In this document: one piece after another, positions 44,289 through 54,267 of the stretch
Position numbering within the stretch: position 1 is the first letter of the stretch
How the letters are laid out: each line of letters begins with the position of its first letter
Origin: Varunaivibrio sulfuroxidans
GTDB taxonomy: Bacteria > Pseudomonadota > Alphaproteobacteria > Rhodospirillales > Magnetovibrionaceae
Length of the DNA: 64,000 nucleotides
Assembly: GCF_029318635.1 (NCBI RefSeq)
Contig: NZ_CP119676.1
Location: forward strand, 2,183,001-2,247,000
Direction of reading: 5' to 3'
Notes under the pieces: generated by a model
What the model was told of the DNA's origin: nothing
Seen by the model: only the letters and a program-made list of their open reading frames with translations
Database searches by the model: none
Made by a program: the position numbers and the translations under genes

Positions 44289-45785
44289 ATGATACGTCGC
44301 TTTTTCTATAACGCGGGCATTCTCGCGGTCACCGAAATTTTTATCCGCCTGAAAGGGCTGATCGTACTTCCGTTGCTCACCCGTCATTTGGGGGTGCATG
44401 ATTTCGGCGTGTGGTCTCAGATTGCGTTGCTCGCCGCCGTTTTTGCGCCGGTCGCGACGCTGGGGACCGAGAACGCGCTCGTTCGGTTCTTGCCCGGAGA
44501 GCCCCGCGCGTTTCAGGCGCGGCTCTTCACCGGCTGGTTGATGTTGGCCGGTATCGGCGCGATTATATGCGTTTTCGTCGTTTTGGCGGCGGATGTCCCC
44601 ATCAGCAATTTGTTGTTCGGTAAAGATTATAAGCAGGTTTTGATCCTGTTTCCGTTCCTCGCCTTGAATATCGTCACGGTTATTTATATCAACGCGTTGC
44701 GCCTTTGGGCGCGCCTTCAAAATCAGGTTTGGTTGCTTGTGTTGGTTTCGTTCACGCAGGCGGCCGTGTATGTGTTGATCGTCGTGCTTTCCGTTGTGGG
44801 CGGCGGTGATATCTATGACCTGGTTCGCGCCGTCGTGGTCGGCGATTTCGCGGTTTTGAGCGCGATGATGTTGCTCTTTACTATAAAATTTAGTTGGGGC
44901 CGGCCCGTTTTTCGCGATACGGGACGATATGTTAAATTCGGCCTCGTCGCATTGCCGGCGGCTTATGGCGAACTGGTTATCAATCTTTCCGATCGGTTGT
45001 TTTTAGCTCAGATGAGCGGGATCGCCAGCGTCGGGATTTATTCCTTCAGCTACGGATTGGGTTATATCATCTTCGCTCTCGTCATCGGGCCGATATGGAC
45101 GATGTACTCGCCCTTGGCGAGCGAATATTTTAATCGGAACGATACGCAGGGCGGCCAATATTTCTTCGAAACGACGGCGGGAATCGTTCTGCTCATCGGG
45201 TTGCCTATGGGGGCGGGGCTGCTTATCGTCGGCGACCGTCTGACGCACGCCATGGCGACGCCCGAATTTCTGACGGGATCCGCCATCATTGGCCTTATTT
45301 GCTTTGCTTATGTGTTTCACATACTGGCCGCATTCTTCGGCACCGCGGTCACCTTGTCCCGCGGACCGGGTTTAGCGTCGGCGGTTAATCTATTTTGCGC
45401 TGCGGTGAATATGGGGCTCAACTGGTTGTTGATCCCCGTGTTCGGGGCGGTCGGGGCGGCTTTGGCGACGCTGTCGGCCTTTGTTCTCGCCCTCGTCATT
45501 TTATACGCCATCGCTTGGAGGCATCGCCTCTTGCGCGTCAATTTCATGTTTGTCGCCAAAGTGTCGGCAAATACGGCTTTCATGTATGGCGTGCTCTATG
45601 GCGTGCGCGCGTTTTTACCCGATGTGACCTTTATCAAGGTCCCCGTCCTGACACTCCTGGGGGTCATGTTGTACGCCGCGGTTTCGTTACTCACGAGGAC
45701 GGTCTCCTGGACGCAGGTATGGCGGGAGCTGGAACAACTTAAGGCCAACTTAGCGAGAGGGCGCCGTATGATGCGCGGCGACTGA
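44289..45785 (+). CDS. Polysaccharide flippase-like membrane protein (Wzx/MVF superfamily)
   Basis: This 498-residue protein has about 12-14 hydrophobic segments. It opens with FYNAGILAVTEIFIRLKGLI, then LPLLTRHLGVHDFGVWSQIA, a typical Wzx/RfbX start. Members flip lipid-linked oligosaccharide units across the inner membrane. A basic C-terminal tail (LARGRRMMRGD) ends in the cytoplasm. No glycosyltransferase genes lie nearby, so its substrate and pathway are unknown. A 10-bp hairpin about 100 bp downstream separates it from the convergent histidine kinase gene. Confidence 0.88.
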   Translation: MIRRFFYNAGILAVTEIFIRLKGLIVLPLLTRHLGVHDFGVWSQIALLAAVFAPVATLGTENALVRFLPGEPRAFQARLFTGWLMLAGIGAIICVFVVLAADVPISNLLFGKDYKQVLILFPFLALNIVTVIYINALRLWARLQNQVWLLVLVSFTQAAVYVLIVVLSVVGGGDIYDLVRAVVVGDFAVLSAMMLLFTIKFSWGRPVFRDTGRYVKFGLVALPAAYGELVINLSDRLFLAQMSGIASVGIYSFSYGLGYIIFALVIGPIWTMYSPLASEYFNRNDTQGGQYFFETTAGIVLLIGLPMGAGLLIVGDRLTHAMATPEFLTGSAIIGLICFAYVFHILAAFFGTAVTLSRGPGLASAVNLFCAAVNMGLNWLLIPVFGAVGAALATLSAFVLALVILYAIAWRHRLLRVNFMFVAKVSANTAFMYGVLYGVRAFLPDVTFIKVPVLTLLGVMLYAAVSLLTRTVSWTQVWRELEQLKANLARGRRMMRGD

Positions 45786-45887
45786 ATGCGGTTACGGCGT
45801 GTCGGGTCGTGATTTCGGTGGTCGGCGAAAAAATCAGTGTGCGTCCGCAAGCGATTTTCCCCAAGAAAAGGCTCGCCGACACGGACG

Positions 45888-45919
45888 AGGGCGGCCCCGG
45901 TATGAACGAGGGCCGCCCT
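45888..45919. terminator. Hairpin between convergent flippase and kinase genes
   Basis: AGGGCGGCCC (45888-45897) pairs perfectly with GGGCCGCCCT (45910-45919) around a 12-base loop. The U-tract is weak (GTCTTG). Confidence 0.5.
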
Positions 45920-45996
45920 GTCTTGTGGATATTTCACCATTTCACCGTGTTCACGGAGACCGAAACCGACCCGTTTGGGCGGTTTTCCACCGTTCG

Positions 45997-48366
45997 CTAG
46001 CGCATATTTTCCGATGTTGTGGGGACAACGCGCTGTTGGGGGAAATGCGCCCGGATTGTCGTGCCGACGTTGGGGCTGCTTTCGATATCCATGGTTCCAC
46101 CGTGCAGTTCCACCAACCCTTTGACCAGGGGGAGGCCGAGACCGGCGCCCTCATTTTTACGGTCCAGGCCGCTGTCCACTTGGCCGAACTTCGACAGAGC
46201 CATCTTAACGCCCTCGCTATCCATGCCGATTCCGGTGTCGCGGACGCTCAGGGCGAGCGCGCCGTCCTCTTCCAAGGCGACCCTCATCTCGATCTGCCCG
46301 CCTTCCGGCGTGAATTTGATGGCGTTGGTCATCAGGTTAATTAAAATTTGCTGAACCCGCCGCCTGTCGCCCAACAGACGCGCGGCGTCGAAATGCTTGG
46401 GCTTTTCGATCGTCACGCCGTTTTGGCGTGCGCGCAATTCGACCATGCGGGCGACGGTATCGAAGGTGTCGGCGATGTCGATTTCTTCTTCTTCGAGCTT
46501 CAACTCATCCACCTCGATGGCGGAGACATCTAAAATATCGTTGATGATTTCCAGGAGATGTTCGCCCGACCCGAGAATATCGCTCAGGTATTCTTTTTGC
46601 TTATCATTGCTAATGGGACCGATGATCTCTTCACGCAGCATCGTGGAAAATCCGATGATGGCGTTGAGCGGCGTGCGCAACTCATGGCTCATATTGGCGA
46701 GAAACTCGGATTTCGCCCGGTTCGCCGTTTCGGCGGTTTCGCAGGCGGTGACAAGCGCGCGCTGAGCGCGAACCTGGCCGGTGACCACCGTCGCCGTTCC
46801 CCGGTAACCCAGGAACGCGCCGCTATTATCGAATGCGGGCATTCCGTTGACGCGAATGTATTCCTTTTTGCCATCCTTGCGCATGTAGGCGTGAGTGAAT
46901 TCCCTAAACGGTTTGTGCGCGTTTAAGATCTTGCGGTGATTTTCCCACATCCGTTCGCCGCCCGGCTCTTGCAGCGCGACCTCCCAGCGGGTCCGACCCA
47001 GCAAATTGTTGGGCGAGAAATCGGTGACGTCGATCAATTCATTGCTGACATAGGTATAGCGATGATCGGGGCCGGTTTCCCAAAATAAATCGGACGAAAT
47101 GAAGGCGAAATCGCGGACTCGGTTCTCGGCCATTTTCAAACGGGTGACATCGGTGCGCACGCTGACGATGCCGCCGTCGGCGGTGCGCGTGTCGCTGATC
47201 AGAAGGGTGCGTCCATCCTTCAGAGTTTGCTCGTAACCTCCCTTGGATTTACGCCTGTTTTCCAGGCGTTGGTGAAGCCACGCGGCGGGATCCGTATCGT
47301 TTTCATATTGCCCGCGCAGCGCGCTTAGGGCGGCGATTTTTTGAAACGGCACGCCGGGCTTAAGCTCGTCGGAGATGGTGCTGTACATGTCCAGGTACCG
47401 TTCGTTGCAAATCACCATGCGGTCTTCATGATCCCAGATCGAAAATCCATCGGGCGTGGCCTCGACGGCTTCGCGCAACTGGCGCTCGCGCAATTCAATT
47501 TTTTGGGCGTCCAGCTTGGTCTGGGTGATATCCCGCGCCGCGCCGCGATAGCCGAGAAAGCCGCCGTCCTTGCCAAAAAAGGGCCGACCGCTCGCCGATA
47601 TCCATTTGGTGGCGCCATCGGGCATTTGGGCTTCGTATTCGAAATTGGTGAACGGTTGTTGGGCCATGTGGTCGGCGATGTGGACTTCCCAGCGCTCTTT
47701 GTCGTTTTTCTCGACCGCCAGGTCCCAGCGGCATTTGCCCAGGGCGTTCATGGGATCGTGAAGGGACGAATCCTGTAGGCTATGCGAGAGCCATGTGAAT
47801 TTGTGGTCGATTCCCGTTTCCCAATACCAATTCGATGCGGTCGAGGCAAAATCGCGGAATTTTTCCTGAAGTTCGTTCAGGCGTTCTTCCAAATCGGCTA
47901 TGATCTCGGATTTCTCACGCAAAGCCCGGTCCTTAAGGGCGAGGCGACTTTTCAAATTTTTATTTTGCGCGTTTAATTTAGCGAATTTCAGGCGTTTTTG
48001 TCCGCCGTCGCGCAGGGTGCCTTGAATGCCGGTGACGTATCCCTTGGCGTCGATCAGCATTTGGGCGCTGGCGGACACCCAGACATTGTGTCCGCGTCGA
48101 TGTTTTAGGGTGATGTCATAGGTGGGAAGGAAACCGTCATTGGCGAGGAGGTCCTGGACGAACTCTGTATGTTCGCGAGGATCGGTGAAAAGTGACGAAA
48201 AGGCCGCGCCACGAACCTGCGCCGCGCTTATTCCGAGAAAATCCTCGATTCCACCGGATATGAAAATCAGTAGGCCATTGGCGTCCGCGCGGTAAAATAC
48301 GTCGGGCGTATCTTCCATCATGGACACAAGCTCGGTGCGGGAGGGGGAAAGAAATTGCCAAGCCAT
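45997..48366 (-). CDS. Soluble multi-PAS sensor histidine kinase
   Basis: In this 789-residue kinase without membrane segments, four PAS domains follow one another (about residues 10-125, 185-295, 300-410 and 420-540), each with its PAC-type end such as YVTGIQGTLRDGG, FLGYRGAARDIT and FLGYRGTATVVTG. A coiled coil (about 130-180) lies between the first two. The DHp domain has the phospho-acceptor in NMSHELRTPLNAIIGF and the HATPase has ILINLMTNAIKF and GAGLGLPLVKGL. No receiver domain or partner regulator is adjacent. Upstream lies an AT-rich island with CtrA- and DnaA-type sites. The DHp domain resembles the degenerate one in the GGDEF-EAL protein at 61212. Confidence 0.92.
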   Translation of the reverse strand: MAWQFLSPSRTELVSMMEDTPDVFYRADANGLLIFISGGIEDFLGISAAQVRGAAFSSLFTDPREHTEFVQDLLANDGFLPTYDITLKHRRGHNVWVSASAQMLIDAKGYVTGIQGTLRDGGQKRLKFAKLNAQNKNLKSRLALKDRALREKSEIIADLEERLNELQEKFRDFASTASNWYWETGIDHKFTWLSHSLQDSSLHDPMNALGKCRWDLAVEKNDKERWEVHIADHMAQQPFTNFEYEAQMPDGATKWISASGRPFFGKDGGFLGYRGAARDITQTKLDAQKIELRERQLREAVEATPDGFSIWDHEDRMVICNERYLDMYSTISDELKPGVPFQKIAALSALRGQYENDTDPAAWLHQRLENRRKSKGGYEQTLKDGRTLLISDTRTADGGIVSVRTDVTRLKMAENRVRDFAFISSDLFWETGPDHRYTYVSNELIDVTDFSPNNLLGRTRWEVALQEPGGERMWENHRKILNAHKPFREFTHAYMRKDGKKEYIRVNGMPAFDNSGAFLGYRGTATVVTGQVRAQRALVTACETAETANRAKSEFLANMSHELRTPLNAIIGFSTMLREEIIGPISNDKQKEYLSDILGSGEHLLEIINDILDVSAIEVDELKLEEEEIDIADTFDTVARMVELRARQNGVTIEKPKHFDAARLLGDRRRVQQILINLMTNAIKFTPEGGQIEMRVALEEDGALALSVRDTGIGMDSEGVKMALSKFGQVDSGLDRKNEGAGLGLPLVKGLVELHGGTMDIESSPNVGTTIRAHFPQQRVVPTTSENMR

Positions 48367-48483
48367 CTTTTGTCCTTTTTCAGAACGTTATTATTGTTAG
48401 ATAGCCTCCTCAGGAATCCCCATTCCATGCATGACTATCATCGTATGCAATGATAGAGGGCATGTCCACAGTTTTGAGCGATG

Positions 48484-48539
48484 TTAATTATAAATTAATA
48501 TATTATTCTGTGAACAAAATGTGGATAACTTCTGTTCAC
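48484..48539. promoter_or_regulatory. AT-rich island with CtrA-type site and DnaA box
   Basis: In the 370-bp gap 48367-48736, a very AT-rich stretch (about 48480-48600) contains TTAA-TTATAAA-TTAA (48484-48498), a perfect TTAA-N7-TTAA CtrA-type site. A perfect DnaA box TTATCCACA lies on the minus strand (48520-48528), flanked by the inverted repeat GTGAACA/TGTTCAC (48510-48516 and 48533-48539). A second inverted repeat, CTATCAT/ATGATAG, lies at 48435-48456. The island is about 120 bp before the PAS kinase start. Cell-cycle regulation is inference. Confidence 0.5.
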
Positions 48540-48681
48540 CCTAATGAAAATATATCCTAATATATTGAATAATATTAATTTTATAAAGATTATGTGATAT
48601 TCGAATCCAAAACACTGAGCGCGAACGGGGGCGGGGATATGTTCTGGGAACGAATATCTCGCCTTTTTGCGCAGCCGATTG

Positions 48682-48713
48682 GGCGCCGCCCTTTAATCGA
48701 GAAGGGCGGCGCC
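48682..48713. terminator. Hairpin after the small Ser/Gln-rich gene
   Basis: GGCGCCGCCCTT (48682-48693) pairs perfectly with AAGGGCGGCGCC (48702-48713) around an 8-base loop, 24 bp beyond the stop codon of the minus-strand small gene. There is no U-tract. Confidence 0.55.
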
Positions 48714-48736
48714 GGCGCCGGGGGGCTTGTGCGGAA

Positions 48737-48940
48737 TTACGCCACGGTGTTGACGCTTTGACCGCGCGTCGGGGTGACGGAGGCGCGGTCGTCGCCGTCG
48801 CCGTCATGTTCGCGGTCGGCGCCGTCGGTGCTGACGCTCTGGGCGCTTTGCGCCGCACCGAGCTTTTGGCGTTGGGCGTCGATGCGACTGTAGGACGTAT
48901 TTTGTGAGGTCGCCTGGGATACCTGTAAGGTGTGGGACAT
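48737..48940 (-). CDS. Small Ser/Gln-rich uncharacterised protein
   Basis: This 67-residue hydrophilic protein starts MSHTLQVSQATSQNTSYSRI, has a central acidic segment (DREHDGDGDD) and ends GQSVNTVA. A strong ribosome site (AATAGGAGCACAGAAT before the ATG at 48940) supports it and decides the start over a longer frame from 49021. There is no signal peptide, membrane segment or cysteine. The DGDGDD run could bind calcium, but this is not shown. An inverted repeat ATGATC-AATC-GATCAT (49024-49039) about 85 bp upstream may be an operator, and a strong hairpin follows the gene. Both suggest an independently expressed unit. Confidence 0.7.
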   Translation of the reverse strand: MSHTLQVSQATSQNTSYSRIDAQRQKLGAAQSAQSVSTDGADREHDGDGDDRASVTPTRGQSVNTVA

Positions 48941-49107
48941 ATTCTGTGCTCCTATTCTTATTTTCCGCGCGTTATGCTCGGCCCAACTGCCGACGTCGGC
49001 CTTATTGGCGACGCCAAGCATTAATGATCAATCGATCATCACCCTAGGGGGAGAAACCTGAATAGGCGCTGAACGTCGATCTCTAAGAGGACGCCTCGGG
49101 ACGGCCT

Positions 49108-49557
49108 TCAGTTGCGGGGATTGGCGCGTTCCTGGCGCGCTTGGGCTTGGGCGGGCCATTGACTCTTGATGAAACTAAGCAGCGACCAGATGTCTTGATC
49201 GGAAAGCTTTTCGCCGAAAGCGGGCATGCCGCTTTTAAAGCCCTTCGGCGCGATGGCCGCACCACCGAACTTGGTATAGGAAAACAGCATTGCGTCGGAA
49301 TGATGCCACGTGTGTCCGCTGACGTCATGGGGCGGCGCGGGCAGCAGGCCGTCGCTTTTGCGGATTTTCCAGTTTTTGCTTTCCCCCTGCAAATTGTCGC
49401 CATGGCATGACGCGCAGTTCGCCGCATACAGGACCTCGCCTCGACTGACCGCCTTGGCGTTGGTGGCGTCCATGCGGGAGATGGTCTCGTCTCCGCAGGC
49501 GGCCAGCGCCAAAGGCAGAACGATGTTTAATGACAGGGTTTTAAGTTTGCAGCGCAA
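49108..49557 (-). CDS. Class I cytochrome c, probable lipoprotein
   Basis: This 149-residue monohaem cytochrome c has a lipoprotein-type signal (IVLPLALAACGDE; lipobox cysteine C21), so it is probably anchored to a membrane facing the periplasm. The haem site is CASCH (C48, C51, H52). The likely methionine ligand lies in FKSGMPAFGEKLSDQD, followed by the usual C-terminal helix IWSLLSFIKSQWP. It shuttles electrons, but no oxidase or dehydrogenase gene lies beside it. It is transcribed alone, divergent from gabD. Confidence 0.9.
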   Translation of the reverse strand: MRCKLKTLSLNIVLPLALAACGDETISRMDATNAKAVSRGEVLYAANCASCHGDNLQGESKNWKIRKSDGLLPAPPHDVSGHTWHHSDAMLFSYTKFGGAAIAPKGFKSGMPAFGEKLSDQDIWSLLSFIKSQWPAQAQARQERANPRN

Positions 49558-49784
49558 CGTTCGAGTTCTCCTTGGCGTGGGCGAAGGTTTTTTCCGGAAC
49601 CGCGACGGACTGTAAAGCTTACCATAACAGGAAGGTCAATAGGGGCGTGGCCGGGCAAAAAAATCGGCTAAGGGGCGTGCGTTCCGCAGCCAAAGGATTA
49701 TAGTAATCGGCGCTCCGTCGCGGGTGCGCCGCACGGCGACGGGGTACACGACGTCACAGCGAACAGCAAATTCGAGAGGATGCC

Positions 49785-51254
49785 ATGCAGCTTAAAGATC
49801 GCGCTCTTTTCCGCCAACAAGGATACATCGATGGGGCCTGGGTCGGAGCCGATGATGGTGCGACGTTTAAGGTCGTCAACCCCGCCGACGGCGCGGTTTT
49901 GGGCGCCGTTCCCGACATGGGCGCGGGTGAAACCCGCCGGGCCATCGCGGCGGCGGGGCGCGCCCTGGCGGGATGGCGCGCCAAGACCGCCAAGGAACGT
50001 GCCAATTTATTGCGCCGTTGGTACGAGCTGATTTTGCAAAACCAAGACGATTTAGCGGTCTTGATGACCGCGGAACAGGGCAAGCCCCTGGCCGAGGCGA
50101 AGGGTGAGATCGCTTATGGGGCGTCTTTCGTCGAATGGTTCGCCGAGGAGGCCAAGCGGGTCTACGGCGACACCATCCCCCAGCACGGGCCGGACAAGCG
50201 CATCGTCGTCATCAAGCAGCCGATCGGCGTTGTGGCGGCGATCACGCCGTGGAATTTTCCCAACGCCATGATCACGCGCAAATGCGCCCCCGCCCTAGCG
50301 GCGGGCTGCACGGTGGTGATCAAGCCCGCCGAGGATACCCCCTATTCGGCGTTCGCCTTGGCCGAACTGGCCGAACGGGCGGGGATTGAGAAGGGTGTCA
50401 TCAACATCGTTTCGTGCGCCAAATCGGGGGCCGCCGAGGTCGGCGGTGAACTAACGTCTAACCCGGTTGTACGCAAGGTTTCGTTCACCGGATCGACCGC
50501 GGTGGGCAAGCTGTTGATGGCCCAATGCGCGGGGACGGTGAAAAAGATTTCGCTCGAACTGGGCGGCAACGCGCCGTTTATCGTCTTCGACGACGCCGAC
50601 TTGGACGCCGCGGTGGCCGGCGCGATGGCGTCGAAATACCGCAACGCCGGACAGACCTGCGTCTGCGCCAACCGGATATTGGTTCAGGACGGCGTTTATG
50701 ACGCCTTTGCCGAAAGGTTGGGCGCGGCGGTGGCGGGCCTGACGGTCGGCCCCGGGCTGGGGGCGGAACCGGTCACCCAAGGTCCGCTGATCAACGAGGC
50801 GGCGGTGCAAAAGGTCGAACGGCTGGTTGAGGACGCCGTTAACAAGGGGGCGCGCGTGGTGACCGGCGGCAAGCGTCATGCCCTGGGCGGAACCTTTTTC
50901 GAGCCCACCATCCTCGCCGATGTAACGACGACAATGGCGTGCGCCAACGAGGAAATTTTCGGCCCCGTCGCGCCGCTCTATCGCTTTTCCGACGAACGCG
51001 AAGCGATCGCCGTCGCCAACGATACTCCGTTCGGGCTCGCGGCTTATTTTTATGCCCGCGATGTCGGCCGGGTGTGGCGGGTTTCCGAGGCTTTGGAGTA
51101 CGGCATCGTCGGCGTCAACGAAGGCATCATTTCGACCGAGGTCGCGCCGTTCGGTGGGGTCAAGGAATCGGGGATCGGTCGTGAGGGTTCGAAATACGGC
51201 CTTGAGGATTTTGTCGAGATTAAATACCTGTGCATGGGCGGGATCGATAAATAA
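49785..51254 (+). CDS. gabD: Succinate-semialdehyde dehydrogenase GabD-type
   Basis: This is a 489-residue NAD(P)-dependent aldehyde dehydrogenase. Its nucleophile is the first cysteine of [12 protein letters not shown], its general-base glutamate lies in [16 protein letters not shown], and the N-terminus [16 protein letters not shown] is typical of GabD. It oxidises succinate semialdehyde to succinate in GABA breakdown. The CVC arrangement resembles GabD enzymes with a redox-sensitive second cysteine, which fits the glutathione reductase gene 75 bp downstream. No GABA transaminase gene lies nearby. Confidence 0.9.
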   Translation: MQLKDRALFRQQGYIDGAWVGADDGATFKVVNPADGAVLGAVPDMGAGETRRAIAAAGRALAGWRAKTAKERANLLRRWYELILQNQDDLAVLMTAEQGKPLAEAKGEIAYGASFVEWFAEEAKRVYGDTIPQHGPDKRIVVIKQPIGVVAAITPWNFPNAMITRKCAPALAAGCTVVIKPAEDTPYSAFALAELAERAGIEKGVINIVSCAKSGAAEVGGELTSNPVVRKVSFTGSTAVGKLLMAQCAGTVKKISLELGGNAPFIVFDDADLDAAVAGAMASKYRNAGQTCVCANRILVQDGVYDAFAERLGAAVAGLTVGPGLGAEPVTQGPLINEAAVQKVERLVEDAVNKGARVVTGGKRHALGGTFFEPTILADVTTTMACANEEIFGPVAPLYRFSDEREAIAVANDTPFGLAAYFYARDVGRVWRVSEALEYGIVGVNEGIISTEVAPFGGVKESGIGREGSKYGLEDFVEIKYLCMGGIDK

Positions 51255-51329
51255 TCCCCTAAAACGGCCCTGAATGGCCCCAGACAAAGCGTGCGATACT
51301 CAGAAGGCGCGCAGCGGCGAAGGATACAC

Positions 51330-52691
51330 ATGTCAAAATACGATTACGATCTGATCACCATCGGCGCCGGATCGGGGGGCGTGCGCGCCTCGCGGATGTC
51401 GGCGCAGTACGGCGCCCGGGTCGCGGTGGTCGAGGAAAGCCGCACCGGCGGCACCTGCGTGATGCGCGGGTGCGTGCCCAAGAAATTGTTGATCTACGGC
51501 GCCCACTACGCCGACGATTTCGCCGATGCTCGGGGCTTTGGCTGGGACGTCGCCGCGCCCGGGTTCGACTGGTCGTCCTTGATCGCGGCCAAAAACAAGG
51601 AATTGGATCGCCTGGAAGGCATCTATCAGCGGATTTTGCGTGAAAACGGCGTCACCCTTTTCGAGGGACGCGGTAGCGTTGTCGATGCGCACACTGTGGC
51701 GGTCGGCGACAAGACCTACACCACGGAAAACATCCTGGTCGCCACCGGCGGTCGGCCGTCGCTGCCCGACGTGCCCGGAATCGAACACGCCATTACGTCC
51801 AACGAAGCGCTCGACCTCGCCGCCCTGCCCGAACATATCGTGATCGTCGGTGGGGGGTATATCGCGGTCGAGTTCGCGGGCATTTTCAACGCCCTAGGGG
51901 CGAAGGTGACGGTCGTGATCCGGGCCGGAAACATCCTACGCGGGTTTGATGGAGACGTTCGCGATACCCTGGCCGAGGAAATGGAAAAACGCGGAGTGAC
52001 GATTTTGCGCGAGTGCGTCGTGCGTTCGATCGAAAAAAACGGCGACACCTTGTCGTTACGCCTGCACGGCACCGAGGTCATCGAAGCCGATTGCGTGATG
52101 TACGCCACCGGGCGCACCCCCAACACCAAAGGCATCGGGCTTGACGAACTCGGCGTGAAGATGAACGAACAGGGCGCGCTTGAGGTCGATGATTATTTTC
52201 GCGCCTCGGTGGCCGGGGTGTACGCCCTGGGCGATGTCACCGGGCGTATTCAATTGACGCCGGTGGCGATCAACGAGGGGATCGCCCTGGCCAACACCCT
52301 GTTTAACAATCGTCCGACGATCATGGATTACGATAACATCCCGTCGGCCGTGTTCAGCATGCCGCCGGTAGCGAGCGTGGGGCTTGGCGAAAGCGAGGCG
52401 CGGCGGACCTATAACGTGGACATTTACATGTCGCGCTTCCGCCCGATGAAGCATACTTTGTCGGGGCGCGACGAACATTCGATGATGAAACTGGTGGTGT
52501 GCCGGGATTCGGATCGGGTGCTGGGTTGTCACATGGTCGGGGTCGATGCGCCGGAGATTATCCAGGGGTTGGCGGTAGCGATGAAGTGCGGGGCCACAAA
52601 GGCGCAATTCGACGCCACGGTCGGCATTCATCCCACGGCGGCGGAGGAATTCGTCACCATGCGTGAAAAATTGCCGGATCATCGCGATTAA
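51330..52691 (+). CDS. gor: Glutathione-disulfide reductase
   Basis: This 453-residue FAD disulfide oxidoreductase has the FAD loop ITIGAGSGGVRASR and the redox-active pair C43/C48 in GGTCVMRGCVPKKL. The NADPH-binding region is IVIVGGGYIAVEFAG, and the catalytic histidine lies in VGIHPTAAEEFVTMR. It keeps glutathione reduced using NADPH. The ATG at 51330 is chosen over an earlier in-frame start at 51291 because it gives the family N-terminus. It may be co-transcribed with gabD. Confidence 0.93.
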   Translation: MSKYDYDLITIGAGSGGVRASRMSAQYGARVAVVEESRTGGTCVMRGCVPKKLLIYGAHYADDFADARGFGWDVAAPGFDWSSLIAAKNKELDRLEGIYQRILRENGVTLFEGRGSVVDAHTVAVGDKTYTTENILVATGGRPSLPDVPGIEHAITSNEALDLAALPEHIVIVGGGYIAVEFAGIFNALGAKVTVVIRAGNILRGFDGDVRDTLAEEMEKRGVTILRECVVRSIEKNGDTLSLRLHGTEVIEADCVMYATGRTPNTKGIGLDELGVKMNEQGALEVDDYFRASVAGVYALGDVTGRIQLTPVAINEGIALANTLFNNRPTIMDYDNIPSAVFSMPPVASVGLGESEARRTYNVDIYMSRFRPMKHTLSGRDEHSMMKLVVCRDSDRVLGCHMVGVDAPEIIQGLAVAMKCGATKAQFDATVGIHPTAAEEFVTMREKLPDHRD

Positions 52692-52718
52692 GTCCGAACG
52701 TCGCAATTTTAGGTATGG

Positions 52719-52756
52719 TCACGATCGGTGCACCGAGTCACGATCGACGCGCCGAG
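52719..52756. repeat. 19-bp imperfect tandem duplication
   Basis: TCACGATCGGTGCACCGAG (52719-52737) and TCACGATCGACGCGCCGAG (52738-52756) are adjacent and match at 16 of 19 positions. They lie in the gor-aroF intergenic region and each contains the palindrome CGATCG. Confidence 0.9.
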
Positions 52757-52876
52757 TGCGGTTTTATGCGCGGTGGGGAATAAAATCTGGTTTTTGAAGC
52801 CCAACGGGGGTATAGCCTGAGGCTTTATTCCGCCCGAGGTGCGTTCGGCGGTAGTGATACAGTGAAGAGGTTAGCG

Positions 52877-54265
52877 ATGGCGATCAAGTGGGCCCCCGAT
52901 TCATGGCGTTCCAAACCGGTGCGACAGATGCCGACGTATCCGGACGAGAAGGCCCTGAAAGGCGTCGAAACCACACTGAGCAACTTTCCGCCGCTGGTGT
53001 TCGCCGGCGAGGCGCGCAGCCTGCGTCGCCAATTGGCCGAGGTCGCCGAGGGCAAGGCGTTTTTGTTGCAAGGCGGCGATTGCGCCGAGAGTTTCGCCGA
53101 ATTTCATCCCAACAACATCCGCGACACCTTTCGCGTTTTGTTGCAGATGGCGGTCGTTCTGACCTATGGCGCGGCATGTCCGGTGGTCAAGTTGGGACGC
53201 ATGGCCGGTCAGTTCGCCAAGCCGCGCAGCGCCGACATGGAGACCATCGACGGCGTCACCCTGCCGTCCTATCGCGGCGACATGGTCAACGCCATGGAGT
53301 TCACGCCCGAGGCGCGGATCCCCGACCCGGCGCGTTTGGTCCAGGCGTACAACCAGTCGGCGGCGACGCTAAACTTGCTGCGCGCTTTCGCTCAGGGCGG
53401 ATACGCTGACTTGCAGAAAGTCCAGCAATGGAATCTGGGCTTCGTCTCCGACCTGCCAATGGCGGATCGTTATCTCGATCTGTGCTCGCGCCTGAACGAA
53501 GCGTTGGCGTTCATGGCGGCGTGCGGGCTGACGTCCGAAACGACGCCGCAAATTCGCGAAACGGATTTTTTCACCTCGCATGAAGCTCTGCTTCTAAATT
53601 ACGAACAGGTGATGACCCGCGTCGATAGCACCACCGGAAATTGGTACGATACCTCGGCGCACATGCTGTGGATCGGCGAGAGGACGCGCCAGCTCGACGG
53701 TGCGCATGTCGAATACATGCGGGGCATCGCCAATCCGATCGGCTGCAAGATCGGGCCTTCGGTGGGCGCGGATGAATTGATTCGCCTGATCGACGCCCTT
53801 AACCCGAAGAACGAGGCCGGTCGGCTGACCCTGATCACGCGGATGGGCGGCGAAAATGTCGAACGCGTGTTGCCGGGCCTGATCCGCGCCGTGGCGCGCG
53901 AGGGGCGCAAGGTGGTGTGGTCGTGCGATCCGATGCACGCCAATACGGTGAAAAGCTCCAACGGCTTCAAGACCCGCCATGTCGATGCGATCCTGGCGGA
54001 AGTGCGCGCCTTCTTCGCCGTGCACAAGGGCGAGGGCAGTCACGCGGGGGGCGTGCATTTTGAAATGACCGGCCAGGACGTCACCGAATGCGTCGGCGGC
54101 GCGCGCGCGATTACCGAGGCGAATTTGTCGGACCGCTATCACACCCATTGCGACCCGCGCCTGAACGCTTCGCAGGCGTTGGAGCTGGCCTTCCTGCTCG
54201 CGGAACAGCTGAAAGACGACCGCATGGCGGAGAAAAAACGCCTGCGCGCCATTGGCGAGGACTGA
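52877..54265 (+). CDS. Class II 3-deoxy-7-phosphoheptulonate (DAHP) synthase
   Basis: This 462-residue enzyme is of the plant-like class II type, with the early signature [20 protein letters not shown] and the late [20 protein letters not shown] and [18 protein letters not shown]. It condenses phosphoenolpyruvate with erythrose 4-phosphate, the first step of the shikimate pathway. The ATG at 52877 ([10 protein letters not shown]) fits the family; a GTG at 52862 is also in frame. The convergent gene ends two bases after its stop. Confidence 0.94.
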   Translation: MAIKWAPDSWRSKPVRQMPTYPDEKALKGVETTLSNFPPLVFAGEARSLRRQLAEVAEGKAFLLQGGDCAESFAEFHPNNIRDTFRVLLQMAVVLTYGAACPVVKLGRMAGQFAKPRSADMETIDGVTLPSYRGDMVNAMEFTPEARIPDPARLVQAYNQSAATLNLLRAFAQGGYADLQKVQQWNLGFVSDLPMADRYLDLCSRLNEALAFMAACGLTSETTPQIRETDFFTSHEALLLNYEQVMTRVDSTTGNWYDTSAHMLWIGERTRQLDGAHVEYMRGIANPIGCKIGPSVGADELIRLIDALNPKNEAGRLTLITRMGGENVERVLPGLIRAVAREGRKVVWSCDPMHANTVKSSNGFKTRHVDAILAEVRAFFAVHKGEGSHAGGVHFEMTGQDVTECVGGARAITEANLSDRYHTHCDPRLNASQALELAFLLAEQLKDDRMAEKKRLRAIGED

Positions 54266-54267
54266 GC

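Noticed and set aside
48484-48600. Calling the AT-rich island the chromosomal origin
   Set aside because: There is only one clear DnaA box, and none of the usual oriC neighbours (hemE, parAB, dnaA, gidA) is present. It is kept as a regulatory island.
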